Below, in pieces: positions 42,899 through 52,779 of a stretch of DNA of 64,000 nucleotides; within the stretch, counting starts at the first letter, position 1; every line of letters begins with the position of its first letter. Below the pieces are notes generated by a model. That model was not told the origin of the DNA. It made no database searches and saw nothing but the letters and a program-made list of their open reading frames with translations. The translations under genes and the position numbers were made by a program. Source of the stretch: Siphonodentalium dalli (Eukaryota; Mollusca; Scaphopoda; Gadilida; Siphonodentaliidae); contig CP136069.1 of assembly GCA_032622095.1 (NCBI GenBank), positions 161,747,043-161,811,042 on the forward strand. The letters are read 5' to 3'.

Positions 42899-43093
42899 AT
42901 GTTACAGAACTATTCGGAACTACTGGATCGTCCAATGAAAATGTTCTACTGCGCTGTGGAAGGCGAAGATAAAATTATTGGCGCCATCAAAAATTGCATT
43001 CAAATCACACCAAATTATATTTTAATGTACCCATTCTACCCACTGTCAGTTGAAAATCCAGCTAATCCACGTTACTTCGTGATTTTGAAATGA
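42899..43093 (+). CDS. Unassigned open frame, 64 aa
   Basis: The frame follows a plausible ttacag acceptor at 42,901-42,906 and has balanced composition. I do not recognise the product, and its phase does not fit the ACOT9-like exons on either side. It could be a gene fragment carried by a repeat, or chance. Confidence 0.15.
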   Translation: MLQNYSELLDRPMKMFYCAVEGEDKIIGAIKNCIQITPNYILMYPFYPLSVENPANPRYFVILK

Positions 43094-43788
43094 TCAGACA
43101 GAAAACTTGTCCATAATATGATTGTTCTTGCAAAGAGACGAATATTTTTCAATCAAGTTAGTATTTTCTCCTAACCTATATTTAATATATGATAATACAT
43201 ACCAAATAACAAATTTACTGTGATAATATTGTGGAGTTGTATGTTGTAGACACACCAAATTAGGGATTTTACAAATGACGTATATTGCCACAATTCTAAT
43301 TATATAAAAAAGGAAATAACGCAATATCTTGACACTGCTTATAAACACTTTGCTACACTTTGCTACACTTTTTGCGAGAAACTAAACAACACTTGACATG
43401 TATTTTCTCTGACACAAACCATGTTTTGTGAATATCGCATTCATATCATAGTTATGCTATACTATTAGTATATTCTTGAGGAAATTATCATAATTTAATA
43501 AATGTTATTTCTAAATTATAACCTACAATGAAAGCCACCCATCCCTTTAACTCGGCAAACATAAATAGTGTTTGTATCAATTGTGTGCAGACAGTTGAAA
43601 ACTTCTGATAAATTTTTACGACTCCGATATAACTTTTCAGTGTATATAAAGTCTGAATATTAGTAGTTTTATGTCTTTGTCAAACTATCTTGATCACAGG
43701 AGCATGACAATAGCAACTTCTAATCACTATGTCATAATTGTGACCTGAAGATTATGAGTCGCTTTAACTCCTGACTTATAAATACCAA

Positions 43789-44283
43789 TTAACTCTTTCA
43801 GTTACGGTCTGTAGAGTGCCAGGGCCAATAAAATCGGGCCCTAAAAAAATAAAAAAATAAATAAATTTTGTTTAGATTATTTTTAGAATTTTTTTTTTTT
43901 TGTGTTGAATTTTTTTTGGGTATGCTTAAGCATGCTATAGCAAATTTAAAAACAAACTGGATAAAACCTTAGGGGCATGTTATAACTCAAAACTATCACC
44001 AAGTATTCATAGTAATAATTTTGATGCCCATGAAAAACGTAAGATTCCCTGGCACTAAACCTACAAAATGAGTCTGGTACTGAAAGAGAGTAGAATATAA
44101 GAAAAAATTATTAAAATTGTAAATAATTGTAAAAAATAATAACAAATGATGACAAATTGTTAGGCCAATGCATTCTCTTATATATGCGAGGCGACCTATG
44201 GTCGACTAGCATATATAAGAGAATGCATTGGCACAAGGTATATGGGTTGATACAAAAATCGAACTTGGCACTGAAAGGGTTAA
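43789..44283. mobile_element. TTAA-flanked element
   Basis: Begins ttaactctttcagt and ends actgaaagggttaa. It contains one copy of the palindromic module at about 44,166-44,233. Its right TTAA is at the same time the left TTAA of the next element. Confidence 0.8.
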
Positions 44284-44991
44284 TGCTGTCATGACGGGAG
44301 CTGCATTGACTGGTGCAGCATTAAAGCTCCTGTGCCAGTTCATTCTCGCATATATGTGACCCGCCATATCAAATCCAGTCGTAAGTCGGGATTTTTTTTA
44401 CCCTGTGCCAATGCATTCTCTTATATATGCGAGTCGACCTTAGGTCGCCTCGCATATATAAGAGAATGCATTGGCCTAACAATTTTTTATCATTTTTTTA
44501 AAATAAATGTTTCTTACAATTTTTAGGACATAAAATAAAAAACATCCATTACCCTGCAGGGAGCCCCACACATATTATAGAAGCATATAGAAGAGTTTCG
44601 TCTGCTCATGTTTGTCTGGGGCTCTGCATGGGTGAAATTATAAAATTGTTAAAGAATACAAGAAAAAAATATTAAAATTGTAAAAAATTGTTAGGCAAAT
44701 GCATTCTCTTATATATGCGAGGCGACCTATGGTCGACTCGCATATATAAGAGAATGCATTGGCACAGGGTAAAAATATCCCGACTTACGACTGGATTTGA
44801 TATGGCGGGTCACATATATGCGACGCTCACATAGGGAGCCTCGTATATATAAGAGAATGCAATGCTTACAAGGTCAAGGTAAATATTGTTAGATATGCAA
44901 GACTCCTTATTGGAGACTCGCATATATAAGAGAATGCATTGGCACATGGTTTTTGCAAAATTTCAGGAAGCTCCAGTCTTGGAAGGGTTAA
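44280..44991. mobile_element. TTAA-flanked element carrying a nested TA-type MITE
   Basis: Starts ttaatgctgtcatgacggga and ends ctccagtcttggaagggttaa. It holds the younger TA-flanked MITE at 44,355-44,814 and a further diverged palindromic module at about 44,815-44,942. The end lies 33 bp before the exon acceptor at 45,025. Confidence 0.75.
44355..44814. mobile_element. TA-flanked palindromic MITE, copy 2
   Basis: Same family as 17,745-18,177, with ends tgtgacccgccatatcaaat and complement flanked by TA on both sides. It sits inside a TTAA-flanked element (44,280-44,991), so it inserted later, in the first intron covered here of the ACOT9-like gene. Confidence 0.8.
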
Positions 44992-45024
44992 TTATTATTC
45001 ATTAGATTCCCTCTTCATACTTAG

Positions 45025-45227
45025 TTCCGAACCAGATGATTTCCAGCAATTCGTGGAATCTCATTCGCCAAAGGATGTCTCTGAGCTACCTGTCCGGCGG
45101 ATGTCAGACAGCTTGTGTGAAGCAGTTATTCCCCTTGGTACAGATGCATTTGTTCGACAGAAGTACCTCAATGTTCACATGGGAATCAGATTTGGTCGGA
45201 TTCTTGAAGACCTCGATACCTTTGCAG
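45025..45227 (+). CDS. ACOT9: ACOT9-like, exon b (first HotDog domain start)
   Basis: A 203-bp exon after an acttag acceptor and before a gttagt donor. It encodes residues including LPVRRMSDS, LGTDAFVRQKYLNV and VRFGRILEDLDTFA. These match human ACOT9 (PPRRMKDSY, LREKYLTVQ, VRFGRILEDLD), where the last stretch opens the first HotDog domain. An in-frame Met upstream at 44,939 lies in repeat sequence and is not the start. Confidence 0.95.
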
Positions 45228-45235
45228 GTTAGTTG

Positions 45236-45748
45236 AGCCTTTCTTTATTGGCCTTATCTCTGTTTACATTCATGCATATACTCATGTGCTTCATTTATAT
45301 ATTTTAGTCTGTTAAAACTTAAGCGGTAAAATAACCATATACTCATGTGCTTCATTTATACATTTTAGTCTGTTAAAACTTAAGCTGTATAATAACCATA
45401 TACTCATGTGCTTCATTTATGCATTTTAGTCTGTTAAAACTTAAGCTGTAAATAACAATAAACTCATGTGCATCATTTATACATTTTAGTCTATTAAAAC
45501 TGGCTGTATAATAACCATATACTCATGTGCTTCATTGATATATTTTAGTCTGTTAAAACTGAAGCTGTATATTAATTATATACTCATGTGATGCATTTAT
45601 ACATTTTAGTCTATATGAGCTACACTCACAACAAAACTGAAGCTGTATAATAACCATAAACTCATGTGCTTCATTTATACATTTTAGTCTGTTAAAACTG
45701 AAGCTGCAAAATAACCATATACTCATGTGCTTCATTTATACATTTTAG
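45236..45748 (+). repeat. About 60-bp intronic minisatellite made from a splice-acceptor region
   Basis: About nine tandem units share actcatgtgcttcatttata and cattttag. The last unit ends in the functional acceptor of the next exon. One unit (45,601-45,645) also has 36 bp very like the start of that exon (gagctacactcacaacaaaa), and other units keep a shortened form (gttaaaactgaagctg). So the unit arose from the intron-exon border itself. Confidence 0.85.
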
Positions 45749-45835
45749 TTTATATCAGCTACACTCACAACAAAACTGAAGCTACATCTGAGAAGTCTCC
45801 CACCAGCATTGTCACAGCAATGGTCGATAGAATAG
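45749..45835 (+). CDS. ACOT9: ACOT9-like, exon c
   Basis: An 87-bp exon following cattttag and preceding gtaaat. It encodes YISYTHNK and SPTSIVTAMVDRI, matching ICYMHNK and SPLSIVTALVDKI in human ACOT9 (core of the first HotDog domain). Its acceptor is the last of a tandem series of copies, so inclusion may be leaky. Confidence 0.95.
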   Translation, partial: FISATLTTKLKLHLRSLPPALSQQWSIE

Positions 45836-45874
45836 GTAAATACCGTACATCACATAATTAGCCCCTAAACCCGG

Positions 45875-46127
45875 CAAGCCTTGAAATAGGGTGTCTGTCA
45901 TTTGCAGAATGAGGTCCCCAGAGGGTGAATTTAGTGATGATACCCCGCATAGCAGGCTAGCATCACCAAATTCACCCTCTGGGGACATCATTCTGCTTAC
46001 ATCTCAGCAGAATGAGGTTCCCAGAGGGTGAATTTGGTGATGCTAGCCGCTATGCGGGGTAGCATCACTAAATTCACCCTCTGGGAACCTCATTCTGCAA
46101 ATGACAGACACCTTATTTCAAGGCTTG
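45875..46127. mobile_element. Palindromic MITE with two nested hairpins
   Basis: The outer arms caagccttgaaatagggtgt ... complement enclose two side-by-side hairpins, each built from cagagggtgaattt-n-gtgatg and its complement. Same family as 42,314-42,528. The structure would fold as a cruciform with two internal stems. Confidence 0.85.
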
Positions 46128-46144
46128 AAACCCGGCCTCATATT

Positions 46145-46490
46145 TTTTAATAAGACAGAATTGGTTGTTATGTCATAATTACAAATGAAAATGGGTTATC
46201 TCATAATTACAAATGAAAATTGGTTGTTATCTCATAATTACAAACGAAAATGGGTGTTTTATATCAGCATTTTCATTTGTAATTATGAGATAACGACCCT
46301 TTTTCGTTTGTAATTATGAGATAACAACTAATTTTCATTTGTACTTATGAGATAACCCATTTTCATTTGTAATTATGAGATTCCAACCCATTTTCATTTG
46401 TAATTATGAGATACCAACCCAATTTCATTTGTAATTCTGAGATGCATTTCATTTGTAATAATGAGATACTAGTAACAACCCATTTTTATA
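46145..46490. repeat. Inverted minisatellite, about 28-bp units
   Basis: From 46,165 to about 46,250 units read cataattacaaatgaaaatg. From 46,265 to 46,490 the same unit reads in the opposite sense (catttgtaattatgagataa). The array switches direction once, giving a fold-back. Confidence 0.85.
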
Positions 46491-46720
46491 TGGAAAGATT
46501 GTCTGTAAGCGATTATTGTAGGATGGTAAAAAAGAAACCCTATATTAGTCCTTAAATGATTTGGCTGTGGTTCTTGGAACAGTTTTTAAATAGGGCTTGA
46601 ATTTGGTTAGCAGAAATAAATGAGAATCGTGTATCAGCTTGTACAGTTATTTTATAGATATTGGACTGGTTTATGTCAATGCTGAAAGAAACAGATCATC
46701 GAGACTGATAGAATAATGTC

Positions 46721-46955
46721 TTAACCCTCCCATGACTGGAGCTTCCTGAAATTTTGCGAAAACCCTGTGCCTATGTATTCTCTTTATATATGCTAGTCTT
46801 CCGTGAGGAGCCTCCATTTATATAAGAGAATACATTGGCCTAACAATATGTACCATGACCTTGTAAGCTAGTGCATTCTCTAATTTCTCTTATATAGACT
46901 CACATATATAAGAGAATGCACTGGCACAGGATCTATAATGCTGCACCAGCGCATA
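46721..46955. mobile_element. TTAA-type element, right end unclear
   Basis: Starts ttaaccctcccatgactgga, carries diverged ctcttatatatgc modules, and ends near gctgcaccagcgca without an obvious second TTAA. Intronic. Confidence 0.55.
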
Positions 46956-47030
46956 AAAATGACTACCCTACTGCCCATCTCCACAAAAGCATCCAGCATC
47001 CAATTTATTTCTGGGATATATAATGTACAT

Positions 47031-47245
47031 ACAGTAATGCTCTAAGTAAGCGACTTCTTAACCACAGCAGAATTATGGGTAACTTTTCAGGATTTAGTCG
47101 AAAATATGGCTTGTTGCCATTCATCGGAAAGCTCTCGGGGAGAGCTTTCCGATGAATGGCAACAAGCCATATTTTCGACTAAATCCTGAAAAGTTACCCA
47201 TAATTCTGCTGTGGTTAAGAAGTCGCTTACTTAGAGCACTACTGT
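47031..47245. repeat. 215-bp near-perfect palindrome
   Basis: The symmetry centre is at 47,138 (gctctcggggagagc). The arms of about 105 bp pair almost without mismatch, from acagtaatgctctaagtaag at the left to its near-complement at 47,226-47,245. It lies 41 bp before the acceptor of the next ACOT9 exon. Confidence 0.95.
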
Positions 47246-47286
47246 ACATGTATATATATAGTTTCTCAAAGCATATCCCTTTACAG

Positions 47287-47390
47287 AGTTGGAAGACCAC
47301 CGCATAATACCCGACAAAGATGTGAGAATGAAGGGTAATGTAACCTGGACAGGGAGCTCGTCTATAGAGGTCACCATGGATCTTGATCAG
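47287..47390 (+). CDS. ACOT9: ACOT9-like, exon d
   Basis: A 104-bp exon after ctttacag and before gtgggt. It encodes DKDVRMKGNVTWTGSSSIEV, which aligns with EQDIKFSGHVSWVGKTSMEV of human ACOT9, a beta-sheet segment of the first HotDog domain. It ends in phase 0. Confidence 0.95.
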
Positions 47391-47409
47391 GTGGGTCATA
47401 AACACGGAT

Positions 47410-47675
47410 TTAACCCTTTCGTGATGGGAGCCGTGCTGGTGCAGCAATAAAGACCTTTTGCCAGTGCATTCTCTTACATATGCGAGTCTCCCTTAGGGAG
47501 CCTCAAATATAAAATAAAAGAAAGCACAGGCTAAGAAGTTCAAGGTAAATATTGTTAGGCCAATGTATTCTCTTATATATGCAAGGCTCCCTATGGGAGA
47601 CTCGCATATATAAGAGAATGAACTGGCACAGGGTTTTCGCAAAATTTAAGGAAGCTCCAGTCATGGAAGGGTTAA
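47410..47675. mobile_element. TTAA-flanked MITE
   Basis: Begins ttaaccctttcgtgatggga and ends ccagtcatggaagggttaa. The interior carries two diverged palindromic modules (about 47,462 and 47,560). Non-coding, intronic. Confidence 0.8.
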
Positions 47676-47729
47676 TTAAGCATTCACTTTGAAGTTCTTG
47701 TAAACTCTAGATTCTTTTATCTTCCTTAG

Positions 47730-47942
47730 CCTGCCACATCACTCATGTTAGACTCTCGGATAGGCGAAGCACCAAGCTATTTGAGGGTTCCCGCAGGGCA
47801 TGAAAATATAGCCCTGCGAATCAGGAATTCGACAACCGAATCGAATCAGAAATCTGATGTTAAAATTGGAATTCAAATCGAATTAAAACCAACACAGGAT
47901 GAAGAAATCTATCGTAGCTTTACATCAGATATCCTCCAATAA
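47730..47942 (+). CDS. Possible alternative terminal exon or unrelated frame, 70 codons and stop
   Basis: After a cttccttag acceptor the sequence stays open in the phase that would follow exon d (47,390, phase 0) and ends with taa. The encoded stretch (SRIGEAPSYLRVPAGHENIA ...) is not part of known ACOT9 proteins, and I do not recognise it. Inclusion would truncate the thioesterase. It may instead be a fragment of another element. Confidence 0.25.
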   Translation, partial: PATSLMLDSRIGEAPSYLRVPAGHENIALRIRNSTTESNQKSDVKIGIQIELKPTQDEEIYRSFTSDILQ

Positions 47943-48009
47943 TTTCACCACATGTGGACCAGCCTCGCATATAGAAGAGAATCCATTGGCCTATAAATAT
48001 TCACCTTGA

Positions 48010-48326
48010 CCGTGTAAGCCATTGCAAGGCTCCCATATGGCACAGGATATTTAATACTGTCCCAGCACAGCTCCCATTATGAAAGGGTTAATGCTGCACC
48101 AGCGCAGCACTCGTCATGAAAGGGTTAAACCAACAATTGCTCACTCAAGGACTTGAAAGTGCCTAAGTTGTCAACATCAATTGCCTGGAGTTTTATCAAT
48201 ACCTGTAGCATGCACTCATTGAACTTATATTTGTAATGAGATAACATGGGAGACTCGCATATATAAGAGAATGCATTGGCGCATGGTTTTCGCTAAATTT
48301 CAGGAAACTCCAGTCATGGATGGTTA
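48010..48326. mobile_element. Fragments of TTAA-type elements
   Basis: End sequences catgaaagggttaa (48,084 and 48,113) and gtcatggatggttaa (48,312), plus half of the gcatataagagaatgcattgg module (about 48,256), show broken copies of the same family as 47,410-47,675. Confidence 0.55.
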
Positions 48327-48355
48327 AATAACTAGGCCTTTCCTTCTAATTCCAG

Positions 48356-48429
48356 CAAGTAGATTCCTCATGGAAGAAAATACTTGGTGCCAAATTTGTA
48401 ATGGTTGCCAGGAATCCAGTAACAAAGAA
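48356..48429 (+). CDS. ACOT9: ACOT9-like, exon e
   Basis: A 74-bp exon between an attccag acceptor and a gtgagt donor. It encodes LGAKFVMVARNPVTK, matching LDATFVMVARDSENK of human ACOT9. It ends two bases into a codon completed by the next exon. Confidence 0.95.
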
Positions 48430-48580
48430 GTGAGTATTTTGCACGATAGTTTTCTCTTCAAAATATCACAGGTGAACATTGTTAGATCAGTGATAATATT
48501 CAGCTTTTGTCACTTTTTGAAGATAAAAATAGGCCAATAATTACATGAAATATTTTACAATCAAGAATGTGAGAGATATA

Positions 48581-49038
48581 TGTGACCCGCCATATCAAAT
48601 CTAGTCGTAAGTCGGGATTTTTTTACCCTGTGCCAATGCATTCTCTTATATATGCGAGTCGACCATAGGTCGCCTCGCATATATAAGAGAATGCATTGGC
48701 CTAACAATTTTTTACAATTTTAATAATTTTTTCTTGTATTCTTTAACAATTTTATAATTTCACCCATACAGAGCCCCAGACAAACATGAGCAGACGACAC
48801 TCTTCTATATGCTTCTATATATGTGTGGGGCTCCCTGCAGGGTAATGGATGTTTTTTATTTTATGTCCTAAAAATTGTAAGAAACAGTTATTTAAAAAAA
48901 ATGATAAAAAATTGTTAGGCCAATGCATTCTCTTATATATGCGAGGCGACCTATGGTCGACTCGCATATATAAGAGAATGCATTGGCACAGGGTAAAAAA
49001 ATCCCGACTTACGACTGGATTTGATATGGCGGGTCACA
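48581..49038. mobile_element. TA-flanked palindromic MITE, copy 3
   Basis: Same family, 458 bp, flanked by TA. It is almost identical in sequence to copy 2, including the central stem with gagcccc arms, so the two copies are young. Located in the intron after the 48,356-48,429 exon. Confidence 0.8.
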
Positions 49039-49158
49039 TATTAACTGCCTTCAAAGTTGGGACAGCACTCTTTATTTTTACCATATCATGCTGTATCATG
49101 AAGAAATAACAGAGATTACTCTTTGCTGTTATCTATTATATATTTTGAAAGATCTGTG

Positions 49159-49162
49159 TGTT

Positions 49163-49201
<39 letters not shown>
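49159..49201. repeat. (GT)n microsatellite
   Basis: About 20 GT dinucleotides, intronic, at the start of a repeat (49,140-49,600) with the phrase ctcaaaaacgactaagcc. Confidence 0.95.
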
Positions 49202-49204
<3 letters not shown>

Positions 49205-49599
49205 AAATCGATGGACTCAAAAACGACTAAGCCAATTTCGATGAAATTTGGTATTTGGATGTGTTTTCGGCCGGAGACGAACATAGGCATATTTATTTGT
49301 CCGTGCGAGGTCAACTTTTCACGTGCGGAGGTCAAATCTGTTTTTACGCCGTTTTTGCGCTAATATATTTCAGTTCGGTGCTCACAAATCGATTCGATAT
49401 AGCGCGAATAATAAATTGCCAGTCATATAATTTGCACGGTTAGAATCTGTGGCGTGTCCTCTTTCCAACGATATATAATATGTATGTATCCGTTTTAGTT
49501 ATCTGCCTCAATTATTAGGTACAAGTGGTCCGATGCTTTTATCGGGATAAAATCAATGCGTAATTTCTATGACGTCGTCAGAGGTCATAAAGTTAGATT

Positions 49600-49885
49600 A
49601 CGTTAACTCTCACCCTGCCGATGCATTTGACTGTGTCGCGTTAACTCATCACCGGCCGAGGTATCCGCAAATGACATTGGGCTATATATCTCGCAAACGG
49701 GTGTAGCTATCGACTTGAAATTTGGTATGTGAATGTATCTTGCCCCGGATACGAATTTTATCGGGTCGCCGAGCACGTGCGACACCAGCTTCGCGCATGC
49801 GCAGACCAGATCTAGGAAACGGGTGGAGCTATCGACTTGAAATTTGGTTTTTGAATAGCCCGGACGAAGTCGGGTCACCTTCTAG
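49600..49885 (-). repeat. Reverse-strand copy of the 25,690-26,100 repeat unit
   Basis: Reverse complement of the unit with tttcaagtcgatagctccac and cgcgcatgcgcaga, ending in cccggacgaagtcgggt. This shows that the family is dispersed and occurs in both orientations. Confidence 0.75.
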
Positions 49886-50114
49886 TATGTTTATATTTAT
49901 AGAAAATGGAATCTTTTTTTCCCTCTTTGAGTTGATAATTTTAATATCATTTAGATAAGTCTTTGTTATGTATAGATAGACCATATTTAAGAGTTTCAAG
50001 TATTTGTCAACTTAGTTTTAGTGACTAATTATAGTATTATGTTGCATAACCTTTGTAACCTTTTGATACATCTGCCTGTTTTGTTTGTTCTACATGTTGC
50101 TCTATTGACCACAG

Positions 50115-50182
50115 GTCTGCATTGGTGAATCCTTTGGTGCCAGAAACTGAAGAGGAAAAGGCCACATTCCAACTTGGAGCTG
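50115..50182 (+). CDS. ACOT9: ACOT9-like, exon f
   Basis: A 68-bp exon between gaccacag and gtaaat. It encodes ALVNPLVPETEEEKATFQLG, matching AFVNPLIPESPEEEELFRQG of human ACOT9, the linker after the first HotDog domain. Confidence 0.95.
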
Positions 50183-50469
50183 GTAAATATCTTCCTGTAA
50201 TGTTTTTTCGCGTTACAGAAGGGACCCATTATGGTGCATGAGATAGGCATGACCATCATAAAATTATTTTTCAATGATTCCTCCCTTCGGTGCAGAGAAA
50301 TTATTGCAATCAGAAATACAGACAAACAACTCTACGTAAACAACTTAGAGAAATTGAATGCCATAGTTTTGTCTTTAGAATCTGCATCCCCTACGATGGT
50401 ATTTTAATTTCTTTACCCGAATGAGTTTTCAAGGTTGTAACATTCCTTGACATTGTTACATGAAATGAC

Positions 50470-50880
50470 GTCTTTATACCCCCACTATCGTAAGAGAATG
50501 GGGGTATACTGGATTGATCTCATCCATCGTACCAGACTTTATCCCCCCCGTATTTCGATCCATCCGCCCGGGCAGATATATCAAACACAGGTTGTTGGAT
50601 CTGATTGAAATTTGGTATGGGTGTTCACTACTATGAGAGCATCGAACAGTGTTCAATCGTTTTTTTGCAGGTTTTCTGTCTAGGGTTATTCATCTTTGTT
50701 TATCTGGAAATGTTGTTTTATTTTGTCTGTACGAGCAGATATTTCCACCACCAGTTAACGAATCTCAATTAAATTCGGTATGGATGTTCAGTACTATGAG
50801 GGCAATCAATTAAGTGTTCAATAGTTTTTTCGTCGGGGGACATTTAGGTCAGCGACCTTTTATGTTTTAGCAAGATTGAG
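50470..50880. repeat. Dispersed repeat with cccccactatcgtaagagaatgggggtatactgg head
   Basis: The head forms a short hairpin of C-run against G-run. It is followed by units with cagatat, aatttggtatggatgttca and ctatgaggg. Related in style to 52,780-53,560 and 63,555-64,000. Confidence 0.6.
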
Positions 50881-51474
50881 TTTCATTACATTTTTTTCTC
50901 TCACCATCGACCAGAGTGGCACTGATCCAGTTCTTGAAATTAGTCGATGCCGTAGAAAAAGCTGTAGATGCCAATATAGAATTTCATGAAGTTCTAAAGA
51001 AATGACATAGAAGAAATAATGTAAATTTCAAGGGCTGCTGATCCAACTTGTGTTTTCACCAGGCACAAAAAATCTTAACATTTAGACACTTGCAGAGCCC
51101 TGTGTAATGAAAACATTTTATTTGAAAATCTCAGGAGACATAAACAGACACAGGCAACTACCGTTTAGAGTATTGGCTGTTATGAAATTATGCCTACAAG
51201 TATTGTGCATAATTGTGCAAGATGTATGTATTAACTCGAAGTTTTGAAATTCCGACATACGTTTTAGTGGAATCTTAGCTACAAAATTGATTTGTAAGGG
51301 GTGAATATCCCACTACATAACATTTTTGGGTATGTACAGCACTCATTTGTCGTTCTAAATAGAACCTCATCTTGCCGACATGAATGAACCTCGGGTCAAA
51401 GGACAACTTTATAATGACTCAAATGCAAATTTCATCTTTAATATCAGTACATGTACAACTTCTTCAAATTTCAG

Positions 51475-51586
51475 AACATAAAATAAAACGACAAAAAGAG
51501 GCCCAACAGTCACTTTTGAAAACACCGCCCAATGAAGAGGAACGACAGCTTGTTCATGACCTGTTCAGAATGACGATAAATCCAAG
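51475..51586 (+). CDS. ACOT9: ACOT9-like, exon g
   Basis: A 112-bp exon after aatttcag and before gttaga. It encodes LLKTPPNEEERQLVHDLFRM, matching LLKMAPSAEERTTIHEMFLS of human ACOT9, the helical linker between the HotDog domains. Confidence 0.95.
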
Positions 51587-51705
51587 GTTAGAATAGTGAT
51601 AATAAAATCCTGTCATTACTTGTATGAGTTTCAATTTGAGCGAAGGTATCACTGAAATGTCATGAAAAGTTGTTCAAATCTTTATTCTTTTACCTGCATA
51701 GAGGC

Positions 51706-51984
51706 AAGCCTGCAAATAGTGTATCTGTCATTCGCATAGTGGGCTAGCATCACCAAATTCGCCCTCTGGGGACCTCAATCTGCTTAGGCCTCATATTCTG
51801 GGAAGTATCAATAGTCTCAAATTAACATTGTTTTAGTGCAGAAGATAAAATGCATAATTGAGGTGGCTAATGGATGAGCATCACCAACTTCAACTGGGGA
51901 ACTTCAATCTGATCCTAGGTCTCCCATAGCAGGTGAGGCCTAAGCAGAATGAGGTTCCCTGAGGGTGAATTTAGTGATGCTAGC
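51706..51984. mobile_element. Rearranged copy of the nested-hairpin MITE
   Basis: Shares gcaagcctgcaaatagtgta, catcaccaaattcgccctctggggac and gaatgaggttccctgagggt with 42,314-42,528 and 45,875-46,127, but the order is broken. Its right part is split by the hAT element at 51,985. Confidence 0.65.
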
Positions 51985-52436
51985 TAGAGCTGGGACGGTT
52001 ATGCGGTTAACCGGTTAACCACCAACTATGGCCGTGACCGGTCACGGATTTGCCGTGGTCGGTTAACCGTAACATCACTATTATAGTGTATGATCACTGT
52101 GATGGTCAGCTATAACTGGCTATAAGAGGGTTAATCTGTCTCCGTCAATTAAAATGAATCCGAGATTGACGGAACAACATCAAACGCGGTGTGTCGGCTC
52201 TTTGAAGGCTACATTTAACAGCCTGCCGACGTCAAAACGAAACATCAAAGGGTCAGCACACGTGTGATCTTACAACATTGTCACATCGCATGACTCGTAT
52301 TCAGTATTATTATCAGGAAGATAATTGTTTTTGTTATCAACGACTAGTTATTTCTTGAGACTCCCGGCCCTTCAATCCATTCCCCCTCCCCCCCCCCCCC
52401 CCCAGTCACGAAAAACCCATAACCGTCCCAGCTCTA
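51985..52436. mobile_element. Non-autonomous hAT-type MITE
   Basis: The ends tagagctgggacggttatg and cataaccgtcccagctcta are inverted repeats. The flanks atgctagc and acgctagc form an 8-bp target duplication with one change. Inside are ggttaaccggttaacc-type palindromes at the left and a C-run at about 52,388-52,403. 452 bp, non-coding. Confidence 0.85.
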
Positions 52437-52779
52437 ACGCTAGCCCACTTTAACGGACCACGGGCTGATAAGGAACCCCAGGTGATACGGACATTTTTTA
52501 TATACTGTACTACTTTCTTTTTATTTTCAAGTAGATAGGAGATAATTCTGTTTTATCTTACAATATAGCTATATTTCATCAAATACACGCGAAAATGCCT
52601 AGGCGGTTTCCGATCTTGTATCCTGGATGGCAACAAGGATATCGTGGATGGCAACAGCTGGTGCACGTGCGTTTCGGCAACTGGCTTGTTTTCAAAACAA
52701 AACGTCTAAATAACCAACTAAAAGTCGTAAAATAATATACTTGTGTGCTACGAATGTAAAATAATCAATAATTATACCC

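Noticed and set aside
44939-45232. An ATG-started frame containing exon b.
   Set aside because: The first part lies in a TTAA element. The ACOT9 similarity begins exactly after an acceptor at 45,024, so it is an internal exon and not a separate small gene.
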